This document shows, piece by piece, positions 16,550 to 25,081 of a stretch of DNA of 64,000 nt (position 1 is the stretch's first letter; every line of letters begins with the position of its first letter). Made by a program: the position numbers and the translations under genes. Source of the stretch: Taklimakanibacter lacteus (GTDB lineage: Bacteria; Pseudomonadota; Alphaproteobacteria; Rhizobiales; Aestuariivirgaceae); NCBI GenBank assembly GCA_003576695.1, contig QOZQ01000008.1, positions 124,001 to 188,000 on the forward strand. Direction: 5' to 3'. Under the pieces are notes generated by a model. The model did not search any database, had not been told where the DNA came from, and saw only the letters and a program-made list of their open reading frames with translations.

Positions 16550-17539
16550 CTAGGCTTTTTTTTGCAGCGCAGGTTCTTTGCCTCCTGCCTGCTCCAGGCC
16601 GTCGAAATAGACCTCGAAATACCGCCGCGCCAGGATGGAGGTCAGCGAGAACTTCCGTTCCGGGGCGACGATGAGGGAGAGGGTGAGCGGCGGTATGCTG
16701 CGGTCGCCGAGGGCAAGATAGGCAAGGCCATCCTTGACGGCGGTCGACGATCTGTCGGAGATCGCCGTCAGCCCGAAGCCGCAGCCTTCCCGCACCATCG
16801 AGCGCATCAGCTCGAGATTGTTCGTCGTCAGGACCGGCTGCAGGCGGGCCTTGCTCTTGGCGGCGGCGATGTCGACGATGTCGCGCAGGTGAACGCTGGC
16901 ATCGGGAATGATGGTGGGCCTGAGGAAGAAGTCGCTCAAGGCTATGGTCTTCTGCGGCTGCGGCTCGTTCTCGACCGGCACCACCGCCCTGACGTGAAAG
17001 CGCGCCGCGCGGATGACCGTCACGCCGGGCAGTGGCGGCGGGCTGAAGGTGAGACCGAAATCAGCCTGACCGTCCAGCACCATCTGGCGGATCCGGTCGG
17101 ACTCGGCGACCGCAACGTGATTCGCGATGCGCGGATGGTCCTTCATGAAGCTTGCCAGCGCGCCGGGCAGGAAATCGAACACCGTCTCCTGGGAGACCGC
17201 GATTTTCACCTCGCCGCGGCGCAATCCCCGCAGCTCTTCGATCTCGAACCGGATCCGGGCCAGGTCCTTCTGCCAGCTTCTGACGCCGTGCAGGAGGATT
17301 TCGCCGGCCGAGGTGAGGCGCATGCCCCGCGGCAGGCGTTCGAAGAGCTCTACCCCCAGCGCCTCCTCCGCATGGATGAGCTGCTTGTCGATGGCCGAGG
17401 CGGAAATATTCAGCTTGTCGGCGGCCTTGCGGATCGACCCCAGGCGCGCGATCTCGTCGAGATAATTGGCAAACCGGGAAAACAGAACCCGCTTCACGAG
17501 CTTAGCCCCCAGCGTCGAGAAAAAGAGAACGCTCAGCAC
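16550..17539 (-). CDS. LysR family transcriptional regulator
   Basis: The 329-residue regulator has an N-terminal winged helix (SIRKAADKLNISASAIDKQLIHAEEALGVELFER) and a LysR substrate-binding domain with PGVTVIRAARFHVRAVVPVE. The first ~16 residues are hydrophobic and unusual, so a GTG start at VKRVLFSRF is possible. It is divergent from the LOG/phosphoribosyltransferase/ECF operon with a 106-bp gap, and probably controls that operon. Its stop is 16 bp from the lactonase stop, convergent. Confidence 0.9.
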   Translation of the reverse strand: MLSVLFFSTLGAKLVKRVLFSRFANYLDEIARLGSIRKAADKLNISASAIDKQLIHAEEALGVELFERLPRGMRLTSAGEILLHGVRSWQKDLARIRFEIEELRGLRRGEVKIAVSQETVFDFLPGALASFMKDHPRIANHVAVAESDRIRQMVLDGQADFGLTFSPPPLPGVTVIRAARFHVRAVVPVENEPQPQKTIALSDFFLRPTIIPDASVHLRDIVDIAAAKSKARLQPVLTTNNLELMRSMVREGCGFGLTAISDRSSTAVKDGLAYLALGDRSIPPLTLSLIVAPERKFSLTSILARRYFEVYFDGLEQAGGKEPALQKKA

Positions 17540-17645
17540 GTTTTTATTCGTTTGTAATGAGGCCTCCTATCCCTGTCTATAGAGATCGCCCCGCAATTCA
17601 TGCGTATTTCCTGCAAAAACGACCCCACCGGGCAGCCAAAGAGCG

Positions 17646-18245
17646 ATGAAAAAAGGGAAACGACCGGATCAACCCATTATCGGCCTTATCGGTCCGACGA
17701 ATTTGCTGCGGATTTCGCAGGCGAGCGGCATTCCGGAGAGCCGGTACCGCGAGACGGCCCATGCGGCGGGACAGGTGGTCGCGCGCGCCGGTGCCAGCCT
17801 GACCATCGTCCCCGATCGCGGCGTCGCCTTGTCTGGCATGCAGGGCTATCGGGAAGCCCGCGGCAGCTGGACGATCGGCCTCGTTCCGGCGGGCGGGCCG
17901 TCCGATTCCGTGGCGACCCTGAACTGTCTCGAAAATGCAGGCGGCTGCGATGAGGTGGTCGATGGCTTCACCTGGCATCACCAGCACGCCTTGATGTGCG
18001 AGTTTTCCGACCTTCTGATCTGTGTCGGCCTGTCCTGCGGCACGATGGCCGAGATCGCCTGGACCAAATGGGTGAAGGGCCCGAAGATCCTCGCCCTGCG
18101 CGATACGTTCAGCGCCATTCCGATGGAGATCCTCGCCGAGACCGATGTCGATTTCGTTTATTCCGCCGAGGAGCTGGAAGCGGAAGTCATCCGCTCGATC
18201 GCCGCTGCAAAGACGCGCTCGGACACAGCACCCGTGACAGGCTGA
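17646..18245 (+). CDS. LOG-like (SLOG superfamily) Rossmann-fold nucleotide-binding protein
   Basis: The 199-residue protein starts with IIGLIGPTNLLRISQASG, a nucleotide-binding Rossmann strand-loop. It carries LLICVGLSCGTMAEIAW (about residues 123-139), which keeps the G-T-x-x-E core of the LOG/TIGR00725 family. The usual PGGxGTxxE is altered to LSCGTMAE. LOG enzymes cleave nucleoside 5'-monophosphates to free base plus ribose phosphate, but many SLOG members only bind nucleotides. It is the first gene of an operon with two phosphoribosyltransferases and an ECF transporter, which points to nucleobase or nucleotide chemistry. The exact reaction is unknown. Confidence 0.65.
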   Translation: MKKGKRPDQPIIGLIGPTNLLRISQASGIPESRYRETAHAAGQVVARAGASLTIVPDRGVALSGMQGYREARGSWTIGLVPAGGPSDSVATLNCLENAGGCDEVVDGFTWHHQHALMCEFSDLLICVGLSCGTMAEIAWTKWVKGPKILALRDTFSAIPMEILAETDVDFVYSAEELEAEVIRSIAAAKTRSDTAPVTG

Positions 18246-18261
18246 TGAGGAAATCTCGCGG

Positions 18262-18936
18262 ATGCTGATCGCGACACCTGAGACCTACCAGACGGAAATC
18301 GCCGGCGAGACGACCAGCCTGCCGATCATCCAGCTCGACGACCGGCGGGCGATCGCCCTCCTCATGGTCATCGACATGGGCGTGCGCTTCGGCGAGATGG
18401 TCGGCGCGGCCATCGCCCGGCATTTCGCGCCCCTTAAGCCCGACATCGTCGTCGGCAGCGCCACGCTCGGCATCCCGATCGCGATCGAAGTCTCGCGCCG
18501 GCTCGGCAAGGATCAATATGTCATCCTGCAGAAGTCGCCGAAATTCCATCTGGCCGACGCGATGATCGAGGAAGTACGCTCGATCACCACCATGACGCCG
18601 CAGCGGCTGCTGCTCGACCGGCGCTCGATCAGGCTCCTGCAGGGCAAGCGCGTGCTGGTGGTCGATGATGTCGTGGCGACGGGATCGAGCATGGCCGCCG
18701 CCATCCGCCTCGTGCGCCGGGCCGGTGGTGAGGTTATGGGCGCCGGCGTCATCCTGACCGAAGGCCATTCCTGGCGCGACGCGCTCGGCAAGGATGCCGG
18801 GCTGATCGAAACCCTCGGTCATATTCCCCAATTCGACATCGTGGACGGCGTGGCCACGCCCGATCCGGCGACCGAGCGCAATCCATGGTCTCCACCCGTC
18901 GGCGCCGCGCGGTTGGCCGGTACTGCGGGGATTTGA
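18262..18936 (+). CDS. Phosphoribosyltransferase (adenine PRT-like), paralogue 1
   Basis: The 224-residue type-I PRTase has the PRPP-binding motif VLVVDDVVATGSS (about residues 131-143) and the PDIVVGSATLGIPIAIE segment used for the base-side hood. Overall it resembles adenine/xanthine phosphoribosyltransferases but is longer, with an N-terminal MLIATPETYQTEIAGETTSLP extension and a Pro-rich tail. It is strongly similar to the protein at 21797-22435, with shared blocks VILQKSPK, QRLLLDR, VILTE and HIPQF. Both flank the ECF transporter genes, so it probably traps an imported base as its nucleotide. Confidence 0.85.
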   Translation: MLIATPETYQTEIAGETTSLPIIQLDDRRAIALLMVIDMGVRFGEMVGAAIARHFAPLKPDIVVGSATLGIPIAIEVSRRLGKDQYVILQKSPKFHLADAMIEEVRSITTMTPQRLLLDRRSIRLLQGKRVLVVDDVVATGSSMAAAIRLVRRAGGEVMGAGVILTEGHSWRDALGKDAGLIETLGHIPQFDIVDGVATPDPATERNPWSPPVGAARLAGTAGI

Positions 18937-19012
18937 CGAGTGTCTGGTGATAGTGGCGTACCCGGCTGCGGCCGGGCAAATCTCGAAAAGTAGAAAATAA
19001 GGGAAGGGTCAA

Positions 19013-19585
19013 ATGCAAACATCAACGATATCGCAAGGCGAGGGTAACCCCCTCTTTCCGATCGTGCTTTCCGTCATCGCGGCTGCCGCGACCGGTGTCC
19101 TGTGGGCCTATGCCAACCCCATCCAGCTGGTGCCGGGTGTGATCCAATGGCGGATATTCGCTTTTCTGCCGCCCTTGATCGGCATCCTGCTCGGCTGGCG
19201 CAGCGGCTTCATCTGCGGCTATCTCGGCACCATCGTGTGGTCGCTGCTGGCGGGCACTTTCATCCCCGCCCATTCTCTGGTCATCGACGGCATCATGGTT
19301 GGCCTGACCGGGCTCGTTCCGGGGATGATGTTCGATCCCGCGAAGACCACGTTCGACCGCGCAACGCTGCTCAAGGTCGCCTTGGTCTGCCTGGTCGTCG
19401 GGTTGGTCATGGTGGCGGCGGTGTCGGCCAGCCTCGCTTATCTCGGCATCTTTCCGTTCTGGTGGGCGTTCGGCTATATCGGGCTCTCCGACATCGTGCC
19501 GATGGTCATAGGCACTCCCTTGCTGGTCATTCCTGCGCTCAGGATTCTGAAGGCCGCCTATCCGGCGAGCTTCAAGCGGTTCTGA
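19013..19585 (+). CDS. ECF transporter S component-like membrane protein
   Basis: The 190-residue integral membrane protein has about six hydrophobic helices, the size and topology of substrate-specific S components of energy-coupling factor transporters. It is followed directly by a double-ATPase protein and a T component, completing an ECF module. The substrate is not evident. Its sequence (GVIQWRIFAFLPPLIGILLGWRSG) does not show the known biotin, thiamine or riboflavin signatures I would recognise. Linked phosphoribosyltransferases suggest a purine- or pyrimidine-like base. A 76-bp gap with hairpin 18961-18976 precedes it. Confidence 0.75.
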   Translation: MQTSTISQGEGNPLFPIVLSVIAAAATGVLWAYANPIQLVPGVIQWRIFAFLPPLIGILLGWRSGFICGYLGTIVWSLLAGTFIPAHSLVIDGIMVGLTGLVPGMMFDPAKTTFDRATLLKVALVCLVVGLVMVAAVSASLAYLGIFPFWWAFGYIGLSDIVPMVIGTPLLVIPALRILKAAYPASFKRF

Positions 19586-19603
19586 ACGGCAGCGGCATTT
19601 CGA

Positions 19604-21130
19604 GTGCTTGAGATTGCCAATCTGAAACTCGGCTTCGGCGACCCCGCCCCGGTCGTCGCCGAAGCCGCTTGCAGCCTGGCCGATGGTGAGCGGCTGCTGA
19701 TCTGCGGCGCTGCCGGCAGCGGCAAGACGACATTCCTGAGTGCGGCGGCGGGCCTCATCCCGAGACTGATGGCGATCCCGCTGTTCAGCGGCGACATTGC
19801 CATCAAAGGACGCCCGATCTCCACTCTCACCCGCGACGAGCTGTTCAGCACCATCGGCTTCGTGTCGCAGAATGTCGAAGATCAGCTGTGGGACCTCAGC
19901 GTCGAGGACGTCATCGCCTTTCCGATGGAGAATCGCGGTGTCGACAGGAAGGCGATACGCGCCCGGCTCAGGCAGCTCATCGATGGATTGAGGCTCACGA
20001 CGCTCCTGGGGCGTCGCGTGCTGACACTGTCCGGCGGCGAACGCCGCATGGTAGCGATCGCGGCAGCGCTGGCGTCAAATCCGTCCCTCCTGGTGCTCGA
20101 CGAGCCGACGACCGGGCTCGATCCCGAGGCGCGCGCGCGGCTGTCACGCAGCCTCGGCGAAGCGGCCGCCTCCGTCTCGGCTCTCCTGGTGGCGGAGCAA
20201 GATCCCGCCTCCCTCAGTTCCATTGTCGATACCGTCATGCTGCTCAAGGACGGGAAACTCTCCGCCCCCTTCCCCGCCAACGATATAATGGCGCTGGAAC
20301 GGCCCTGGCTCGAGGCGGGCATCCTGCCGCCGAGCCGGACCCGTTCACAGCCGAGAACGGCAAATCCGGGTGCATCCCTGCTTGAAGTATCAGGCTTGAC
20401 GACGAAGCTGGTCCGCTCGGACGCCCGGCCGGTGCTGAGCCAGGTCGGGTTGCAGGTCAGGGCGGGCGAAGTCGTGGCGTTGATCGGTCGCAATGGCGCG
20501 GGCAAGACCACCCTTTTCAAGTCGATCCTGGGACTTTCCGGCATTGAAGCGGGCGCGATCATCCTTGACGGCGCCAATGCCGAGGGCTGGACCGCCGCGC
20601 GGCGCGCCCGCAAGATCGCCTATGTGCCGCAGAGCATGCGTCACATCCTGTTCAATCTCACGGTGACCGGCGAGGTCGTCTTCTCCATCACCGCATCGAC
20701 CGCGACGACGACCGACAGCTCGGTGGCCAATCTGGCGAGCGCCATGCTGGCGCGCTACGGCCTGTCCGATCTGGCGCAAGCCAATCCCTTCGCCCTCTCC
20801 GCGCGCCAGCAGGCCTTGCTGGGTCTCGCTTGCGCGGATGCCACGGGGGCTCGCATGGCCATCGTCGATGAACCGCTGCTGGCGCGCGACGTCGAGGGGC
20901 GGCGGATGCTCGATATATTCATCTCCTCCATGCTGGGATCGGGCCGCGCGGTCATGCTCATCTCGCATGATCTGGAACTGGTCGATGACGTCGCCACGCG
21001 CCTGGTGATCCTGAAAGACGGCGGGATCGCGTTCGACGGAAACGTGGCGGATGGCTGGAAAAGCCCGGCCTTTGCCGCGCTGGGCTGGTCCGCCCCCTAT
21101 GGCGCGCCGCGGCTGGAAGGCGTGGCATGA
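19604..21130 (+). CDS. ECF transporter ATPase, two fused ATP-binding domains (EcfA-A')
   Basis: The 508-residue fusion has two ABC ATPase domains. Domain 1 has Walker A GAAGSGKTT (about residues 36-44), signature LSGGE and Walker B LLVLDEPTTGLD. Domain 2 has Walker A GRNGAGKTT (about 297-305), a divergent signature LSARQQALL and Walker B MAIVDEPLLARD. The second site thus departs from consensus, hinting at asymmetric ATP use. Translation starts at GTG 19604. The stop overlaps the T-component start (ATGA). It energises uptake through the S and T components. Confidence 0.88.
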   Translation: MLEIANLKLGFGDPAPVVAEAACSLADGERLLICGAAGSGKTTFLSAAAGLIPRLMAIPLFSGDIAIKGRPISTLTRDELFSTIGFVSQNVEDQLWDLSVEDVIAFPMENRGVDRKAIRARLRQLIDGLRLTTLLGRRVLTLSGGERRMVAIAAALASNPSLLVLDEPTTGLDPEARARLSRSLGEAAASVSALLVAEQDPASLSSIVDTVMLLKDGKLSAPFPANDIMALERPWLEAGILPPSRTRSQPRTANPGASLLEVSGLTTKLVRSDARPVLSQVGLQVRAGEVVALIGRNGAGKTTLFKSILGLSGIEAGAIILDGANAEGWTAARRARKIAYVPQSMRHILFNLTVTGEVVFSITASTATTTDSSVANLASAMLARYGLSDLAQANPFALSARQQALLGLACADATGARMAIVDEPLLARDVEGRRMLDIFISSMLGSGRAVMLISHDLELVDDVATRLVILKDGGIAFDGNVADGWKSPAFAALGWSAPYGAPRLEGVA

Positions 21131-21810
21131 GCCGGCTGCACGATCTCAATTTCTTCATCAAGCTGGCCCTCGCTTTCGCGGTCATGCTGGTGGCATGGCT
21201 GGTGCCCGGCTGGCGGTTCGGCGTGCCTTTCGCCCTGCTTTGCGTCCTGGCACTGTGGGCGGTGGGCGTCCCTGGCCTGCGCGGCTATCTCAAGGGGGCA
21301 CTGTTGCTCACCGCCATGGTGATGGTGAGCTGGCTCGTCAATCTTTTCATCCAGGGCGTGAGCCTGCACGACTCGTTGCCCATCGCCGCGGCGATGGCGG
21401 CCCGGCTGATCACGACCACGGCCGCGTTCTATTTCGTCATGGAGACGAGCTCGCCCGGATCCATTCTCGCCGCCGCGAGTGCGGCGCGCCTGCCCCCCAT
21501 AGCGACACTGGTCCTCTCCTTGACATTCGGCATCATCCCGATGCTGCGCGACGATTTCGAGCGCATTGCCGATGCCCAGCGGGCCCGCGGCATGGAGGTC
21601 GACGAGGTCGCCCTGCCGACGAAGCTGCGCTTTGCGCTCGCCCGCGGCGTACCGCTGCTGGTGCAGGCGATCCGCCTGGCGCATGCGATTTCCTTTTCCC
21701 TCGCGATCAACGGCTTCGATCTCAAGCGCCGCCGCACGACATGGCGCAATATCGGCTTGCTGGTCGAGCCTCGCCTCTCTCAGAAGGACAATGTCGATGA
21801 AGTCTCGTGA
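21127..21810 (+). CDS. ECF transporter T component (EcfT)
   Basis: The 227-residue membrane protein has about five helices and the cytoplasmic coupling segment IADAQRARGMEVDE (near residues 151-164), which contains the conserved Ala-Arg-Gly that docks on the ATPases. LTFGIIPMLRDDF precedes it, as in CbiQ/EcfT proteins. It links the S component to the fused ATPase encoded immediately upstream (4-nt overlap). Its 3' end overlaps the start of the second phosphoribosyltransferase. Confidence 0.88.
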   Translation: MSRLHDLNFFIKLALAFAVMLVAWLVPGWRFGVPFALLCVLALWAVGVPGLRGYLKGALLLTAMVMVSWLVNLFIQGVSLHDSLPIAAAMAARLITTTAAFYFVMETSSPGSILAAASAARLPPIATLVLSLTFGIIPMLRDDFERIADAQRARGMEVDEVALPTKLRFALARGVPLLVQAIRLAHAISFSLAINGFDLKRRRTTWRNIGLLVEPRLSQKDNVDEVS

Positions 21811-22435
21811 ATCGGAACCCGCCATCCGGCAGCATTGGACGGTCGACGTCGCCGGCCGCCCGGTCGATTTGCCGATCGTGCCCATAAAGCCCGATTTCGC
21901 GATCTCCCTGATGATGGTGATCGATCTGGGCGTGAAGTTCGGCGAGCATGTCGGGCGAAAGCTCGCCGCCAGGCTGGCGCCGCTGAAGCCCGACATCATC
22001 GTCGGCGCGGCAACGCTCGGCATTCCGGTGGCGATCGAGGTGACCCGCGCTTTGGGCGCCGATCACTATGTCATTTTGCAGAAATCGCCGAAAATCCATC
22101 TGGGTGATGCCCTGGAACAGCGCATTTCCTCGATCACGTCGAAAGGCGAGCAGCGCCTGCTCCTCGACCGGGAGGCGGTCCCGCTGATCGAGGGCCGGCG
22201 GGTCGTGGTGGTCGACGACGTCGTGGCCTCAGGCTCCAGCCTCAAGGGAGCGTTGGACCTGGTGCGGCGCGCCGGCGGCAATGTCGTGGGCATCGGCGTG
22301 ATCCTCACCGAAGCGCGCGACTGGCAGGCAACACTCGGTGCCGATTGCGCCCTCCTGCACAGCCTCGCGCATATTCCCCAGTTCACCAGGCAAGATGCGA
22401 GTGGATGGGCGCCCATTCCGGAGACATTCTTGTAA
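21797..22435 (+). CDS. Phosphoribosyltransferase, paralogue 2
   Basis: The 212-residue type-I PRTase has PRPP motif VVVVDDVVASGSS, PDIIVGAATLGIPVAIE, VILQKSPKIHLGDAL and QRLLLDRE, clearly paralogous to 18262-18936. I choose ATG 21797 because AAGGA lies 8 nt upstream; ATG 21791 is also in frame. It overlaps the T-component gene by 14 nt, so it belongs to the same transcript. Two related but not identical PRTases in one operon suggest either two bases, a hetero-oligomer, or one active and one regulatory partner. Confidence 0.85.
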   Translation: MKSRESEPAIRQHWTVDVAGRPVDLPIVPIKPDFAISLMMVIDLGVKFGEHVGRKLAARLAPLKPDIIVGAATLGIPVAIEVTRALGADHYVILQKSPKIHLGDALEQRISSITSKGEQRLLLDREAVPLIEGRRVVVVDDVVASGSSLKGALDLVRRAGGNVVGIGVILTEARDWQATLGADCALLHSLAHIPQFTRQDASGWAPIPETFL

Positions 22436-22529
22436 TGCACCATTGGGACAAACCTCGCGGGAAGCCTGTCCAGCAATAATGTCACCGCCGAGTGCGTGAC
22501 AAACCCTCGGCCGCCGCCCGGGCTGTCGG

Positions 22530-23231
22530 CTAATTGAATCGGTAGTTCACGCCGAGCCGCACGACGCTGAAATCGAAATCGTCGGTCGACACATCGTCGA
22601 TCACGTCCTGTGGCACGTTATCGGCAATGCCCTCGGGGTCCGGCTGCCCCAGATTGACATAGAGATATTCCGCTTTGGCCGACCAGTTTTCGCTGAAGGC
22701 CCACTCGATGCCGCCGCCGATAGTCCAGCCAAAGGCCGTTTCGTCGATCTCGCACGCGCAAGCGCCAATATCGAATGTGGACTCCACGTCGCCGAAAGCG
22801 ATACCGCCCGTGATGAAGGGCAAGATGTTGTCCATGGCGTAGCCCAGCCGAATCCGTGCAGTGCCGAACCAGTCGATATCGAGGGAGCAACCCTCTTCCA
22901 GACAGGGCGTGTTTGCACCAGTGTTGCTTGGCAACAAAATATCATCCGAGAAATCAGAATAGGAAATATCGGCCTCTGCACCGATGACAAGGTTCCCTCT
23001 TTGACCGTTGAAACCCAGCGTGACGCCACCCACGAAGCCGTCAAATTCCATCCCGACGCTTGAATCCTCCGGAAGGTAGTGGAAGTCCGTGTCTCCCCAG
23101 CCATAGCCCGCCTGGGCGCCGACATAGAATCCGCTCCAGTCATAGGCCGCCGGTTCGACGACATCCGCTGCCTGGGCGCTCGTCAATGCGACCGCCGAAA
23201 AGGTAAAGGCCCAAAGCAATTTGCGGATCAT
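22530..23231 (-). CDS. Omp25/31-like outer membrane beta-barrel protein, second copy
   Basis: The 233-residue precursor has signal peptide MIRKLLWAFTFSAVALTSAQA and then DVVEPAAYDWSGFYVGAQAGYGWGDT, matching the first barrel strand of the Omp25/31 family and of the gene at 2782. It ends with VRLGVNYRFN, a C-terminal strand closing in Asn rather than the usual aromatic, with Phe just before it. Four cysteines in loop regions (CLEEGC and CACE) could form surface disulfides, which the other copy lacks. The signal peptide fixes the start at 23231, although the frame is open 34 codons further. Confidence 0.88.
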   Translation of the reverse strand: MIRKLLWAFTFSAVALTSAQAADVVEPAAYDWSGFYVGAQAGYGWGDTDFHYLPEDSSVGMEFDGFVGGVTLGFNGQRGNLVIGAEADISYSDFSDDILLPSNTGANTPCLEEGCSLDIDWFGTARIRLGYAMDNILPFITGGIAFGDVESTFDIGACACEIDETAFGWTIGGGIEWAFSENWSAKAEYLYVNLGQPDPEGIADNVPQDVIDDVSTDDFDFSVVRLGVNYRFN

Positions 23232-23353
23232 TCTGTTCCCCGATCGGATATCCAGACTCAGAAAGATAACTAACTGGTCAGAAACGGCAATTGCCCTTGC
23301 GTGATTTCTGAACCGCTGTGACTTTTTTGTCACATTGAGTGCCGAAACTTCAA

Positions 23354-24961
23354 TCAGCGGGTGAGTCTTGCCAGCGCTTCCGGCGTGTCGAAATCGGCCA
23401 GCACCGCATCGGAGCGCATGGCGATCTCCGTGACATGGTCCTCACTTGCCTCCATAAGCACCTTGGCGCCGCGGTCGCCGTCGAGGGAGAGCATCTCGGC
23501 GAAATGCTCGCGCCCCCACAAGACCGGATTGCCGCGCTCGCCCGCATGGACCGGCACGATGATGGTGCGCTTCTCGGCCGGGCTGAAGGCGGATATGAGC
23601 CTGTCGATATGCTGGGCCGAGACCAGCGGCATGTCGCCCAGCGCCACCACGGCGCCTTCGGCATCTTGTGGCACTGCCGCAAGTCCGGCTTTCAGCGAGC
23701 TGGCAAGTCCCGACGCATAGGCCGGATTATGGACGAAGCGGACATCGAGACCCTGAAGCGCCGCTTCCACGCGCTCGCGCTCATGGCCTGTCACCACCAG
23801 CACCGGGCCGGCTGCCGAGGCCAGCAGCGCCTCCGCCGTCATGCGCACCATCGGCCTGTCCCCGATGATGCTCATGAGCTTGTTGGCGCCCATGCGCGTC
23901 GAGCGTCCCGCCGCCAGGATGATCCCGGCGATCTTGGGGGCACGTTGCGACTTGGCGTCTTCGCCTTCGCGCGGGCTGGGCCGCGACGGGATTTCCTTGA
24001 GGAGCCCGCCTGCCCCCATATCCATGATGTCTTGCCCTGAGACATGCAGCCCCGCCATGATGCGCGCCAGAACCCAGTCGAAGCCATTGAGCTTGGGCGA
24101 GCGCGCGCAGGACGGCACCCCGATCACCGCTGCGCCTTCGAGCCTGCCGAACATCATGAGATTGCCGGGATCGACGGGCATGCCGAGATGCACGACTTCG
24201 CCTTGCGCCTTCTCGAGCGCCGCCGGGATGACATCGCCGCGATCGACAATGGCCGAGGCGCCGAAGATCAGGATCGGATTGAGACCCTTGGCGTGAAGCT
24301 TCGCCACCGCATCGCCGACCGCCATTACCGCGTGCTCGACGACGGTCACTTCGGCCAGCGTGCCGTCGAGCTCGGCGATGCGCCCGCGGATCGCCTCTTC
24401 CGATTTGGCGATGAGCGAAGGCTTGGTCTGCGGCAGCCGGGTGATGATGAGGCCGGCCCTGCGATGCTTGAAGCTTTCGACCCGGATGAGCGGATCGGCG
24501 CCGATGACCGACAGTCCCTCCTCCAGCATGTCGCGCGGCACCGCGAAGGGAATGACCTTCACCGTCGCCACCATTTGCCGCTCCTCGACGATCTCGAACG
24601 GCGCCGATGTCGCGAGCGTCAGGCTTTCATGCACCCGGTTGAAGTCGCGCACCCTTTCCTGGTCGATGACCACGAGGCCGCGCTGGCGGGCATGCAGATT
24701 GGCACGCCCGGTGAAAGGCGCCTGAACCACCGTACCCTCGCCTGCGATCGCTTTCGCCACGGCTTCGGCAGCCTTGTCTTCCGGCACATCATCATCCGAC
24801 AGACGCGCCGCGAAGACCTGCGCCACCCCACACTCGGCGAGAAGGGCTATATCCGTTGCGCTTAGCACGCGGCCCTTCCTGAACATCCCGGCCTTGTGCT
24901 TGACCGAATGGGCGAGGATCGCGCCTTCGGCCGAAGCAATAGGGATTTCGCCGAACTTCAT
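23354..24961 (-). CDS. Molybdopterin-binding/MobA-like NTP-transferase fusion protein
   Basis: This 535-residue fusion has residues 1-~330 as a MoeA/MoaB-like molybdopterin-binding part (KFGEIPIASAEGAILAHSV; HAVMAVGDAV; ILIFGASAIVDRGDVIPAAL). Residues ~345-535 are a MobA/MocA-type nucleotidyltransferase with GIILAAGRSTRMGANKL and ALGDMPLVS. This architecture is known in alphaproteobacterial xanthine-dehydrogenase-type loci and is thought to make the cytidylylated molybdenum cofactor. The start is ATG 24961; an upstream GTG lies inside a repeat. It is the last gene of the operon headed by coxS-like 32034. A Pro/Arg/Glu-rich linker (about 330-345) joins the halves. Confidence 0.85.
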   Translation of the reverse strand: MKFGEIPIASAEGAILAHSVKHKAGMFRKGRVLSATDIALLAECGVAQVFAARLSDDDVPEDKAAEAVAKAIAGEGTVVQAPFTGRANLHARQRGLVVIDQERVRDFNRVHESLTLATSAPFEIVEERQMVATVKVIPFAVPRDMLEEGLSVIGADPLIRVESFKHRRAGLIITRLPQTKPSLIAKSEEAIRGRIAELDGTLAEVTVVEHAVMAVGDAVAKLHAKGLNPILIFGASAIVDRGDVIPAALEKAQGEVVHLGMPVDPGNLMMFGRLEGAAVIGVPSCARSPKLNGFDWVLARIMAGLHVSGQDIMDMGAGGLLKEIPSRPSPREGEDAKSQRAPKIAGIILAAGRSTRMGANKLMSIIGDRPMVRMTAEALLASAAGPVLVVTGHERERVEAALQGLDVRFVHNPAYASGLASSLKAGLAAVPQDAEGAVVALGDMPLVSAQHIDRLISAFSPAEKRTIIVPVHAGERGNPVLWGREHFAEMLSLDGDRGAKVLMEASEDHVTEIAMRSDAVLADFDTPEALARLTR

Positions 24962-24968
24962 CTTATCT

Positions 24969-25068
24969 GTCACCCCGGCGAAAGCCGGGGCCCATTGAAT
25001 AGGGGCAATCCGTGCGGTGTTGCTCGTTTTGCACGAATTTAGGGGATCCCGGCTTTCGCCGGGATGAC
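24969..25068. repeat. 100-bp inverted-repeat element (GTCATCCCGGCGAAAGCCGGG type)
   Basis: The left arm gtcaccccggcgaaagccgg (24969-24988) and right arm ending ggctttcgccgggatgac (25051-25068) are inverted copies around a ~55-bp unrelated core. Each arm is itself a hairpin. The same structure and size recur at 43953-44051, so it is a dispersed element. Confidence 0.8.
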
Positions 25069-25081
25069 GGTGAATGATTCA

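Noticed and set aside
18937-19012. Possible riboswitch before the ECF S-component gene
   Set aside because: Only a simple CCCGGC-TGCG-GCCGGG hairpin (18961-18976) is visible. No known aptamer pattern and no terminator follow it.
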